Positions 39,184-48,100 of a stretch of 64,000 bases of DNA are shown here, piece after piece; position 1 is the stretch's first letter, and each line of letters begins with the position of its first letter. Made by a program: the position numbers and the translations under genes. The notes under the pieces are model-generated. The model was not told where the DNA came from, did no database searches, and saw only the letters and a list, made by a program, of their open reading frames with translations. The DNA comes from Halomonas chromatireducens (GTDB lineage: Bacteria; Pseudomonadota; Gammaproteobacteria; Pseudomonadales; Halomonadaceae): assembly GCF_001545155.1 (NCBI RefSeq), contig NZ_CP014226.1, positions 1,960,551 through 2,024,550 on the forward strand, in the 5' to 3' direction.

Positions 39184-39564
39184 TCACCACCCACCCTGTC
39201 GGATCGCCAAGCAGCCGACCACGTCGGGATTGTAGAGATAGAGCCAGGCGGGACCGAAGACGGTGGCGTGTATGGCCCGACGGTAGAGCCCGGCTTGCGG
39301 CTGGCGCGGGCGAAAATCCTCTAGCCTGTCCAGTTCGGCAAGCAGAGTGGCATCGACACGAAATACCTCCACCTCTACCCCACGGGAGGTTTCGGGCTTG
39401 GCGCCGGGAAAGGGTCCGAGATCGTAGAGGGTAGCGCTGGTCAGCCGGTCGCTGCCGAGGAAGTCGGCTCCCTCCAGCCAGTGATGATTGCGCAGCCCGC
39501 GTTTCAGGGTGCCGTACACGGCCACCAGCGGCGTGCGGGTAACGGAGAGCACGGGCGTGTGCAT
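39184..39564 (-). CDS. Gamma-glutamylcyclotransferase (AIG2-like) family protein
   Basis: A 126-residue single-domain protein. The family signature VAVYGTLKRGLRNHHWL lies near the N-terminus and the catalytic Glu is in LAELDRLEDFRP. The typical C-terminal AWLYLYNPD is present. Members cleave gamma-glutamyl amino acids or amines to 5-oxoproline; the actual substrate is not predictable here. It faces the 3' end of the DUF2235 gene. Confidence 0.82.
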   Translation of the reverse strand: MHTPVLSVTRTPLVAVYGTLKRGLRNHHWLEGADFLGSDRLTSATLYDLGPFPGAKPETSRGVEVEVFRVDATLLAELDRLEDFRPRQPQAGLYRRAIHATVFGPAWLYLYNPDVVGCLAIRQGGW

Positions 39565-39702
39565 GGTGGGCTTCCTCCTTGACGCGTCAGTGCCTGAATG
39601 AAGTCTAGCTCAGCGCCTAGTTCCGTCATGATGCCAACCGTCACTCTCCCAACGAAAAATGTCGTACGCTTACTGGAAAGCCAGGCGAGTGGGAGCGGGC
39701 CG

Positions 39703-40446
39703 ATGAAGCTGTGTGCCGTGCAGTATGCCTCGACAACGGGCGATATCGAAGGGAACGTGGCACGCCACACCGAGTTCGTCGAGCTGGCGGCATCGCACGA
39801 CACCGAGCTGATCTTCTTTCCCGAGCTCTCGCTGACCGGCTACGAGCCCGCGCTGGCCAAGGGCTTGGCCACACACGAAGAGGACCCGATCCTGGACGTA
39901 TTCCAGCGCCTGAGCGATACCCATGGAATCGTGATCGGCGTGGGGCTGCCGCTGGTCTCCTCGACGAAGCCACGGATCGGCATGGTGGTGTTTCAGCCCC
40001 ACACGGGGCGCCACGCCTATGCCAAGCAGCGGCTGCACGAGGATGAGCTGCCCTACTTCTCGGCCGGCGAGAAGCCGCTGTTGATCGAGACCCGCGAACA
40101 CCGCCTGGCCCTGGCGGTCTGCTACGAATCGCTGCAGCCCGATCATGTCGCCACGGCGGCAAGCCTGGGTGCGGACGTCTACCTGGCCAGCGTGGCCAAG
40201 TTGGCGCCGGGAATGGACGAGGCCCATGCCTGTTACGCCGCCTTCGCCCGCGAGCGCACCATGACGATCCTGATGGCCAACTGCGTAGGGCCTTGCGACG
40301 GAGAAACAGGCGGAGGCCGCTCAGCGGCCTGGATCGACCGCGGCAAGCGAACCGCCAGCCTGGATGATGAGCAGGAAGCCATGCTGATCCTCGACACGAC
40401 CACGCTGACAGCCCGGGTATTGACCCTGGCGGCGCGAATGGCCTAG
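39703..40446 (+). CDS. Carbon-nitrogen hydrolase (nitrilase superfamily)
   Basis: A 247-residue nitrilase-fold amidohydrolase starting at ATG 39703 after GGGAG. The Glu-Lys-Cys triad is visible: Glu in LIFFPELSLTGYEP, Lys in HAYAKQRLHEDELPYFSAG and Cys in LALAVCYESLQPDH. The conserved ARERTMTILMANCVGP follows. The substrate is unknown; the layout is that of small aliphatic-amidase-like members. The next gene, a glutathione S-transferase, ends on the adjacent base on the other strand. Confidence 0.85.
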   Translation: MKLCAVQYASTTGDIEGNVARHTEFVELAASHDTELIFFPELSLTGYEPALAKGLATHEEDPILDVFQRLSDTHGIVIGVGLPLVSSTKPRIGMVVFQPHTGRHAYAKQRLHEDELPYFSAGEKPLLIETREHRLALAVCYESLQPDHVATAASLGADVYLASVAKLAPGMDEAHACYAAFARERTMTILMANCVGPCDGETGGGRSAAWIDRGKRTASLDDEQEAMLILDTTTLTARVLTLAARMA

Positions 40447-41112
40447 CTAGCCCTCCTCCATTGATGCCTTGGGAGAAACGCCCTGGGCCAAGGCCGCCTC
40501 TCGCTCGGCAGACTTGGCTCGCGCAAAGGCCTCGCGCGCTTGCAGTCGCTGCCAGTAATCCGCCACGGCGGGCTTGAAACGCTCGTCCAGACCGATGTGG
40601 CTGGCCAGCAGTAATGCATAGCCCACAGACACGTCAGCCGCGGTGAAACGCCCGGCGCAGATGAAGGCGTCACGCTTCAGGCGCGGTTCCAGGGTGCGCA
40701 GGCGGGAGAGGAACCAGCGCGAGTAGTCTTCCACCACTTGGGGTGACTGGCGCTGCTCAGGCTCGAAGCGACCGTAGCGTAGCACCAGGGTCTGGGGAAA
40801 GGTCAGCGTCGCCTCGCCGAAATGCAGGAAGTTGAGGTAGTCGCCATAGGCGGGATCGTCCTGCCCCACCGCCAGGCCCGCTTCGGGATAGCGTCCCGCA
40901 AGGTACTGGCAGATGGCCGCCGACTCGGTCATGGCTACCTCTCCATCGAACAGCGCCGGTACTGTACCCAGCGGGTTGATCTTGAGAAAGGATTCGTCGC
41001 GAACCCGGGGTGGAAAAGCATGCATCACCAGTTCGTAGGGAGTTCCGAGCTCCTCGAGCAGCCACAGAGGGCGAAACGAGCGGGCGCTGACGCAGTGATG
41101 CAGGGTGATCAT
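40447..41112 (-). CDS. Glutathione S-transferase family protein
   Basis: A 221-residue GST. The thioredoxin-like N-terminal domain reads HHCVSARSFRPLWLLEELGTPYEL, with the glutathione-binding segments INPLGTVPALFDG and MTESAAICQYLAGRYPE. The helical C-terminal domain includes the N-capping box region AGRFTAADVSVGYALLLA. No specific substrate can be assigned. Its stop abuts the stop of the nitrilase-like gene. Confidence 0.88.
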   Translation of the reverse strand: MITLHHCVSARSFRPLWLLEELGTPYELVMHAFPPRVRDESFLKINPLGTVPALFDGEVAMTESAAICQYLAGRYPEAGLAVGQDDPAYGDYLNFLHFGEATLTFPQTLVLRYGRFEPEQRQSPQVVEDYSRWFLSRLRTLEPRLKRDAFICAGRFTAADVSVGYALLLASHIGLDERFKPAVADYWQRLQAREAFARAKSAEREAALAQGVSPKASMEEG

Positions 41113-41205
41113 GGCTGAGCTCCGGTTTTTCCTTGGTCACGTTGTCTTTACAGGCATGAAGCAACTGCGCAATGCTGAGTCGCCACTGCCAGGGAGCCCA
41201 TCAGA

Positions 41206-42168
41206 TTGACACGCCAGTCGCTCGAAAAGTATCAAGTGCTGGTCTACCTGACGGCCATCGCCATGGGCCTGGCCCTGGGCACGGTTCTCCCGGGACATGT
41301 TGGCATGCTGGAAGCGCTGCTGTGGCCGCTGTTGGGTGTACTGCTCTACGTCACCTTCACCCAGGTACCGCTGACGCAGCTGCGCGCCGCATGGCGTGAA
41401 ACACGCTTTCTTGCCGCAGCGGTGGTCGGCAATTTCGTTCTTCTGCCCCTCGTCGCCTGGGGGCTGGCGAGCCTGTTCGCCGCCGAGCCCGCGGTGCGTC
41501 TGGGCATGCTGCTGGTACTGCTGGTCCCATGCACGGACTGGTTCATCACCTTTTCCCACCTGGGCGGCGGCCGGGCACAGTATGCCATCGCCTTCTCGCC
41601 GATCAGCCTGCTGCTGCAGCTTGCGCTGTTACCCTTCTACCTATGGCTGTTCCTCGATCAGAGCCTGCTGGTCGCCGTGGTACAACGCGAGCTGCTGATG
41701 GCCTTTGCGGGGCTGATTCTGCTGCCTTTGCTGCTGGCATTCGCCACCCAGAAATGGACGCAGCACCACCGCGCCCGGACACGGCACATCGAGCGGCTAG
41801 CCTGGCTTCCGGTGCCCCTGCTGGCCCTGGTGGTATTCAGCATTGCTACCTCTCAGGTGAGCGTAGTTGCAGGCTCCTTGTCACTGCTTGGCGGCTTACT
41901 GCTGGCCTTTGTCGGTTTTCTGATCACCGCTGCACTGCTGGCTCGACTGTTGGCGCGAGTATTCGAACTCCCCAATGCCCAAGGGCGAGTGCTTGCCTTC
42001 AGCCTGGGGACGCGCAACTCCTTCGTCGTGCTGCCTCTGGCACTTTCCCTACCCGCCTCCTATGAGCTGGCGGTGGTGGCCGTCGTGTTCCAGTCACTGG
42101 TCGAGCTGATCGGTATGGCGTTCTTCCTGTGGTGGGTGCCACGCCGCCTCTTCCCCTCCGTAGGATAA
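41206..42168 (+). CDS. Bile acid:sodium symporter / arsenic resistance-like membrane protein
   Basis: A 320-residue membrane protein with about ten hydrophobic segments, of the BART superfamily (SBF/ACR3-like). Recognisable pieces are ALLWPLLGVLLYVTFTQVPL, LLVLLVPCTDWFITFSHLGGG and VLAFSLGTRNSFVVLPLALSLP. TTG 41206 with AGGGAG nine bases upstream is the likely start. The Cys in VPCTDW lies where ACR3-type arsenite pumps have a key Cys, but no other ars gene is nearby, so arsenite export is only one possibility. Confidence 0.75.
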   Translation: MTRQSLEKYQVLVYLTAIAMGLALGTVLPGHVGMLEALLWPLLGVLLYVTFTQVPLTQLRAAWRETRFLAAAVVGNFVLLPLVAWGLASLFAAEPAVRLGMLLVLLVPCTDWFITFSHLGGGRAQYAIAFSPISLLLQLALLPFYLWLFLDQSLLVAVVQRELLMAFAGLILLPLLLAFATQKWTQHHRARTRHIERLAWLPVPLLALVVFSIATSQVSVVAGSLSLLGGLLLAFVGFLITAALLARLLARVFELPNAQGRVLAFSLGTRNSFVVLPLALSLPASYELAVVAVVFQSLVELIGMAFFLWWVPRRLFPSVG

Positions 42169-42286
42169 AAACCATACGCCGTCGCGGTGGGCCAGGGCAG
42201 CCCGGGCACTATACTCGTTACCCGATCTTGGCGTTAAAGACGCTGGAGTGCCGGGTCCTGATGAAATAACGCACGAAGGTTAGACC

Positions 42287-43234
42287 ATGCGCCTACCCCT
42301 GCTGGCCGGCTGGCTTCTCATGATACTGCCCATCGAGGCAGCGCTGGCCGACCCCGTGGAGCAAGCCGAAGAAGCCGTACGCAAGGCCGAGGTACTGGAA
42401 CAGGTCGTGGCTCCCGATGTAGAGGTGAACGAGCCAGTCGAATCGATCAGTGAGCAGGAAGCGCAACTGGTGGATCCGGAGGGCAGCGACCTGCTGGAGG
42501 AGCCGCTGACCTGCCTAGCACGCTCCATCTACTGGGAGGCCAAGGGCGTGCCGGGTCGCGATATGGAATCGGTGGCCAATGTGGTGATGAACCGGCTCGC
42601 CGGCGAGGCCTTCCCCAACACCATCTGCGACGTGGTGAAACAGGGCTCCGAGCAGCCCCCCTGCCAGTTTTCCTGGTGGTGTGACGGCCGACCCGATGAA
42701 GTGGTGGAGGACGACGCCTACGAAGTGGCCAAGGAAGTGGCGCGCCTGGCTCTCAATCAGGAGCTACCCGACCACACGGACGGAGCGCTCTATTTCCATG
42801 ACCGCACGGTACAACCACATTGGGCCAACGAGTTCCTGCTGACCGCCGACTCCGCCCAGCGTACCGACGCGCAGCTCGCGGAATGGCAGGCGCGTTTCGA
42901 TGAGCTGGGCGACCTCCAGCAGAATATGAATGCCGCACTGACGGAAGAGCTTGCTGAACGAGATGGCCAGCTCCAAGCTCAGATAGAGCAGGAACTGGCC
43001 GCACTGAATGAGCACACCCAGAGCCAGGAAGCAGAGCTGATCAGTCAGCTCGAGAGCGTGAACGAACGTCTCGATGCCTTGCACGAGGAGCTGGATGACC
43101 TTGGGTCAGGCCAGCAGGAACAGCAGGAAACGGTTAGCGGACTGCAAAACAGACTCACCGCCATGGAAGCCGAATTGATCGAGTTGCGTCAGACCCAGCT
43201 CGCACTCAGTGCCGGGCTAGAAGCCCTGCAGTAA
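42287..43234 (+). CDS. SleB-type cell wall hydrolase with coiled-coil tail (possible fusion)
   Basis: A 315-residue secreted protein. A signal peptide (LAGWLLMILPIEAALA) and an acidic linker precede a Hydrolase_2/SleB domain with LARSIYWEAKGVPGRDMESVANVVMNR, where Glu84 is the likely catalytic acid, then QFSWWCDG and GALYFHDRTVQPHWAN. The domain normally ends a few residues later with ....IGxHxFYR; here it breaks at about residue 186. A ~130-residue Gln/Glu/Leu coiled coil follows (ELGDLQQNMNAALTEEL onward). The tail may be native or another in-frame seam near base 42845. Confidence 0.7.
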   Translation: MRLPLLAGWLLMILPIEAALADPVEQAEEAVRKAEVLEQVVAPDVEVNEPVESISEQEAQLVDPEGSDLLEEPLTCLARSIYWEAKGVPGRDMESVANVVMNRLAGEAFPNTICDVVKQGSEQPPCQFSWWCDGRPDEVVEDDAYEVAKEVARLALNQELPDHTDGALYFHDRTVQPHWANEFLLTADSAQRTDAQLAEWQARFDELGDLQQNMNAALTEELAERDGQLQAQIEQELAALNEHTQSQEAELISQLESVNERLDALHEELDDLGSGQQEQQETVSGLQNRLTAMEAELIELRQTQLALSAGLEALQ

Positions 43235-43292
43235 TGCCTCAGGTGGGCCTCCAGTCGCGGGGTGGGCTGGAGCCAGTCGGGAAACCGTTGAT

Positions 43293-45179
43293 ATGGGAAA
43301 GCGCGTAGCAGCATACCTGGGGGCGTTCGTACTATGCCTTGGCATCAGCCAGGATGCACAGGCCCTCGATGCCCGTATCGACGGGCTGGACGGCGATGTC
43401 GCCGATAATGTTCGTCACTACTTGAGCAGCCTCGATGCCGCTCAGTACGGACGAGTGCGACTGGAAGGCGAAGTCCTGCGTCGCACTCGGGAAGCCATGC
43501 GGGTCTATGGTTATTATGAGCCTCAGGTCCACCAGCGACTCGAGGCACGTGACCCGCCTCGTCATGTCGAGCTGGTGATCGAACCGGGCCCCCAGGTCAT
43601 CATTGAGGTATTGGATATTCGCCTGGATGGCGATGCCCGACGCGACGATCCTTTTCGCGATACGGTCGAGGCCTTCCCGCTGGAGGTCGGAGACCCGCTA
43701 TTGCATGCCCCCTGGGACCGGATGCGCAATCGCCTTGCCAACCTGTCCCTGGAGCGCGGCTACTTCGACTGGCGCTTCACTGACAGGCGCATGGAAGTCC
43801 GGCCCTTCGACGAGAGCGCACGTCTCTACCTGGCGCTCGACAGCGGCCCTCGCTACGCCTTTGGTGACGTGACCATACGGGGAAGTCATATCCTCGAAGA
43901 GCGAATTCGCCAGATGACTCCCTTCACTCCGGGAGAGCCCTATCTCGCCGGCGATGTAGCACTCTATGCCCAGCGCCTGGGTCAGGCAGGCTGGTTTAGC
44001 TCAGTCAGCGTACGCCCTCGGCTGGACAGCCGCCGTCAGTTGGCCCTTTCACCACCTGAACTGGGTTGGTGGAACGAGGTGGGCACCGAGGGTGAAGCGA
44101 CACTGCCCAGCGCTCCGGCAGCCCCCTCGCCGCAGCCTGCCGATGGACCACGGCTGTCCGCCGAGGCACTCGCCGCCGTGACCACGCTGCATCGACCCGA
44201 ACGCCCCGTCATGCCGATCGATGTCGTCCTGGCACCGGCAGACCGGCACCAGTTCGAGGTCGCTGTGGGCTACGCCACTGACGTAGGACCCCGGCTGGGT
44301 TTTGGCTGGGAACAGCCCTGGATCAACCGCTACGGCCATAGCCTCGACCACGACCTATTTATCTCTCAGCCTGAGCAGCGCCTGACCGGTACCTACCTGT
44401 TACCCCTGGACGATCCGCTGCGCGACCAGTTCCGCCTGCAGTACGGCCTGCGTCATCGGGACATGGACGATACCCGAACCCTCGAGAACACGATCGAACT
44501 GGCACGGCGCTGGGAGTTCGACAACCGCTGGGTACAGACAGCCTACCTCCGCGCCACCTACGAGGACTTCACCCAGGGCGGGGAAGCCGACAGCGTCCTT
44601 ATCTACTACCCCGGGGTGAGCTGGTCACGGACACGGACTCGCGACCCTCGGTTTCCCAGCTGGGGCGACCGCCAGAGAATTGCCTTCGAATACTCCGACA
44701 GCATGTGGGGCTCGGATGCCGATTTTCTGCGCATGACGGGCGATACCGAATGGATTCGCATGCTGGGCAGCAATCTGCGTTTCGTGAACCGCCTGGGCCT
44801 GGGTGCCATCGAAACCAGTGATTTTTCCAAGGTACCCCCATCACTGCGCTTCTTCACTGGCGGCGACCGCACGGTACGTGGCTATGGGTATGAAACACTG
44901 GCTCCCCGAAACGAGGAGGGCCGGCTGCGCGGCGGCCAACAGCTGTTGACTGCCAGTACCGAGGTTCAGCAACGCATCACCGGTAACTGGTGGGGCGCCG
45001 CCTTCATCGATACCGGTGACGCCTTCGATGACTGGGGACCTGACTCACTCAACACCGGGGCCGGCCTCGGGGTTCGCTGGATTTCACCCGTCGGCCCGGT
45101 ACGCTTCGATGTCGCCCACCCCTTTGACGACGAGGAGAATGCGTGGCGCCTTCATTTCGCCATCGGCCCGGAATTCTGA
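43293..45179 (+). CDS. tamA: Translocation and assembly module protein TamA
   Basis: Omp85-family outer-membrane protein, 628 residues, partner of TamB in autotransporter and lipid-linked envelope assembly. A signal peptide ends ISQDAQA. Three POTRA domains cover about residues 25-310, and the C-terminal 16-strand barrel carries the lock motif TVRGYGYE and a terminal Phe (IGPEF). POTRA3 contains an extra ~55-residue Pro/Ala-rich stretch (about 250-305) before VEVAVGYATDVG-like barrel entry. tamB starts 37 bases before the tamA stop. Confidence 0.93.
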   Translation: MGKRVAAYLGAFVLCLGISQDAQALDARIDGLDGDVADNVRHYLSSLDAAQYGRVRLEGEVLRRTREAMRVYGYYEPQVHQRLEARDPPRHVELVIEPGPQVIIEVLDIRLDGDARRDDPFRDTVEAFPLEVGDPLLHAPWDRMRNRLANLSLERGYFDWRFTDRRMEVRPFDESARLYLALDSGPRYAFGDVTIRGSHILEERIRQMTPFTPGEPYLAGDVALYAQRLGQAGWFSSVSVRPRLDSRRQLALSPPELGWWNEVGTEGEATLPSAPAAPSPQPADGPRLSAEALAAVTTLHRPERPVMPIDVVLAPADRHQFEVAVGYATDVGPRLGFGWEQPWINRYGHSLDHDLFISQPEQRLTGTYLLPLDDPLRDQFRLQYGLRHRDMDDTRTLENTIELARRWEFDNRWVQTAYLRATYEDFTQGGEADSVLIYYPGVSWSRTRTRDPRFPSWGDRQRIAFEYSDSMWGSDADFLRMTGDTEWIRMLGSNLRFVNRLGLGAIETSDFSKVPPSLRFFTGGDRTVRGYGYETLAPRNEEGRLRGGQQLLTASTEVQQRITGNWWGAAFIDTGDAFDDWGPDSLNTGAGLGVRWISPVGPVRFDVAHPFDDEENAWRLHFAIGPEF

Positions 45180-48100
45180 GGACTCGCCTGCTGCTCTGGT
45201 CTCTTTTACGCCTGTTTATCCTACTGCCGCTCTGGCTGCTGGGCTTGGTCCTCCTTGCGCTGGGCCTGGCGCTGTCCCCATGGGGGGCAGGCCTGCTGCT
45301 GGAGCAGGGGGCCGAACGGGGTTTCTACCAGTTGGAGGATGCTGAAGGCGCTCCCCTCGACCGGCTGGTCCTGCACGGGCTGGAACTGGAGGCCGGACCG
45401 GCGAGGGTGTCGCTACGGCGCCTTGATCTGGCCTGGGCCGATGACTGCCTGCTTCGTGGCAAACTCTGTATTGAACACCTGGCCGTCGAGGGCGCGCGAA
45501 TTCATCTCAAAGCCGGTGGACCAGCCGCTGAACGTGAGGCGGAGAGGGAGCCTGCAGGAGACATTCGTTTGCCATTTCCGGTGGAGATACGTGCGCTATC
45601 CCTGATCGACGTGGAGCTGGAGCTGGCGGACGGTACGCGTGTTGTTTTCGATGACTTCAGTTCGGCTGCCAGGGCCAGCGCCTCTGAGTTAGAACTGCTG
45701 AGCACCCGGCTGGAGGGGCTGCGCGTTTCACTTCCCGCGTCGCCGGGGACCGAGCTGGCTCCAGCCATTACCGAAGAGGGCAGACAGCGCCTATCGGCTC
45801 CAGCCATCGATGCCGCTATCGAACTGGCAGACACACCGCCGAGAACGTTGGAGGCCGGGGAGGAGGACACCGGAGCCACCAGGCAGCCGATTCACCTACC
45901 CCTGTCTGTCACGGCCCCCGACCTTCAGGTTGTCGATACGGCCGTGGAACTGGGAGATGGCACGCGAATCGAGCTTGATACGTTCACGTCCGGCATCGAG
46001 GCTGCCGAGTCACACCTGGACCTGTTGCCGACTCGGCTTGCCGGCCTGCGCATTCGCCTCCCACTCTCGCCGGGGGCTCAGCTGGCCCTGGAAGAAAACG
46101 ACACCGACGCCCAGCGCCTGTCCGCCGAAACCATCGATGCCACGCTTGCCCTGGCATCACCATTGCCGGCCGCTGTCGTTGCCGAGGTCGACGCGATTTT
46201 GGCACTGACCCAGCGTGAGCGCATCGGACTTCCGGAAATTCATCTCCCGCTGTCGGTTTCAATGCCCCACCTCCGGCTCGAGGAGGTCGAGTTCACCGGC
46301 CCTGTCGACTACGCGATCCGACATCTGACGCTCGGTCTCGAAGCCAGTGGGCAGGAGGTCGAAGTGACCTCGCTGGATCTCGCCACCCTGGATGCCGACG
46401 CCCACCTTTCCGCCAGGGTAACCCTGCGGGGCGACTATCCTCTCACAGCCCGACTACGGACCACCCTGTGGCTACCGGAAATCATGCCTGAGCTCGCCGG
46501 CCAGCGCCTCGAGCTACTGTTGAGCGGCAGTCTTGGCGACTTGGAGGCCGAGCTGGCTGCCACAGGCCCTGTCAAAGCTGAGCTGAGGGCTCGATTCGAC
46601 GCACTGGAGCCGACCCTGCCCTTTACCGCTTCGCTGGAGAGCGACCTGATTCAGTGGCCACTGCCGATGCGCCTGGCCACTGAGGTGCCTGAGGACGAGG
46701 AAGACGTGTTGGTCGACCCCTTTCTGATCGAGGATCTGTCTCTACGACTGTCGGGCAGCCTGCTCGATTACAGCGCCGCCCTTTCCATGCAGGTGGAAGG
46801 GCCCGAGATACCGCGTACCCGTGTCGCCCTCTCAGGCAGCGGTGATTTCGAACACTTTTCCTGGCTGCCCCTGTCATTGACTCTGGGGGATGCCTCGCTG
46901 ATCACCAGGGGCCGGGTCGACTGGACTGATGGCGTCGACGTCGGCGCTGTCATCCGCCTCGATAACATCGATCCCGGCACCTTTACTGACGCCACCGATG
47001 GCCGCCTGAGCGGCGATATCGAAGTGGCGTTTGCCCAGGGGCTCCATGGCTGGCAGCTGGACGTGCCTCGGCTCGATATCAGTGGCGAACTACAGTCGCT
47101 GCCGATGTCGCTTCAGGCGCGCCTCAGCGGTGACAGCGAAATGCGCTGGGAGATTGATCGCTTCGAATTTCGCCAGGCCGACAATCGTCTCTCCGCCAGC
47201 GGCGCGGTAACAGAGCAGAGCATGAGCCTTGACGGCGAGATCGACCTGCCCAACCTCTCCAACCTGCACGACGATCTTACCGGCAGCCTGGCCGGGCAAT
47301 TCACCACATCGGGAAGTCTCGAGGCGCCACAGATCGACATCGAGCTCCTTGGCGATAGCCTGGCGTTTTCCGACAATCGCCTGGAAAGCCTGGGGCTGTC
47401 GGGCAGCGTCAGGGGACTGGACGACCCCGCGCTCGACCTGAGGCTGGATATCGAGAACCTCAATGCCGGCGGACAGCGCTTCAGCGAGATCTCTCTCCTT
47501 CTCGACGGCCATCTGTCGGACCATGCACTAACGCTGGACGCCATTGCCGGGCGCGGCATGCCGCTGTCACAGGCCTCAATGGTGCTTGAGGGAGGGCTCT
47601 CCCAGGACCGCCAGCGCTACACTGGCAGCATCCATCCGCTGGAGGTATCAGCCGAGTACGGCGATATCCGCCTGGACGAACCACTGAGCTTCAGCGCCGA
47701 TCTCGAAACCGGCAGTGCGCGCGTGCAGCCGTTCTGCCTGAGCCGCGAGCAGGGCGGCAGCATCTGTCTCGACGAGACGCTGCAAGCCAGTGCGGAGAGC
47801 GGTGATGCCTCTCTCTCGGTTCGCGGGCTGCCCATGGAGCTGCTGGATGAGTGGCTGCCCGAAGAGTGGCGTGCGACGGGCCAGACCGACATGAACCTTC
47901 AGGCCCAGTGGCGCAGGGGAGGCGCTCAGTGGCGCCTGCAGAGTGATCTGGAAAGCGACCTTTCTCTCCACGGAATGGATATCTACGGCCAACCCTGGTC
48001 GCTGCCGGCCACGCAATTGAGGGTGAATGTGGATGCCAGCCAGCAGAGGGTCGATCTGGAACTTGACCTGAGCCTGGCCGATGCCGGCCGCGTTCAACTG

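Noticed and set aside
41206..42168. Arsenic resistance operon
   Set aside because: Only one BART-family transporter is seen, with no arsR, arsC or arsH next to it.
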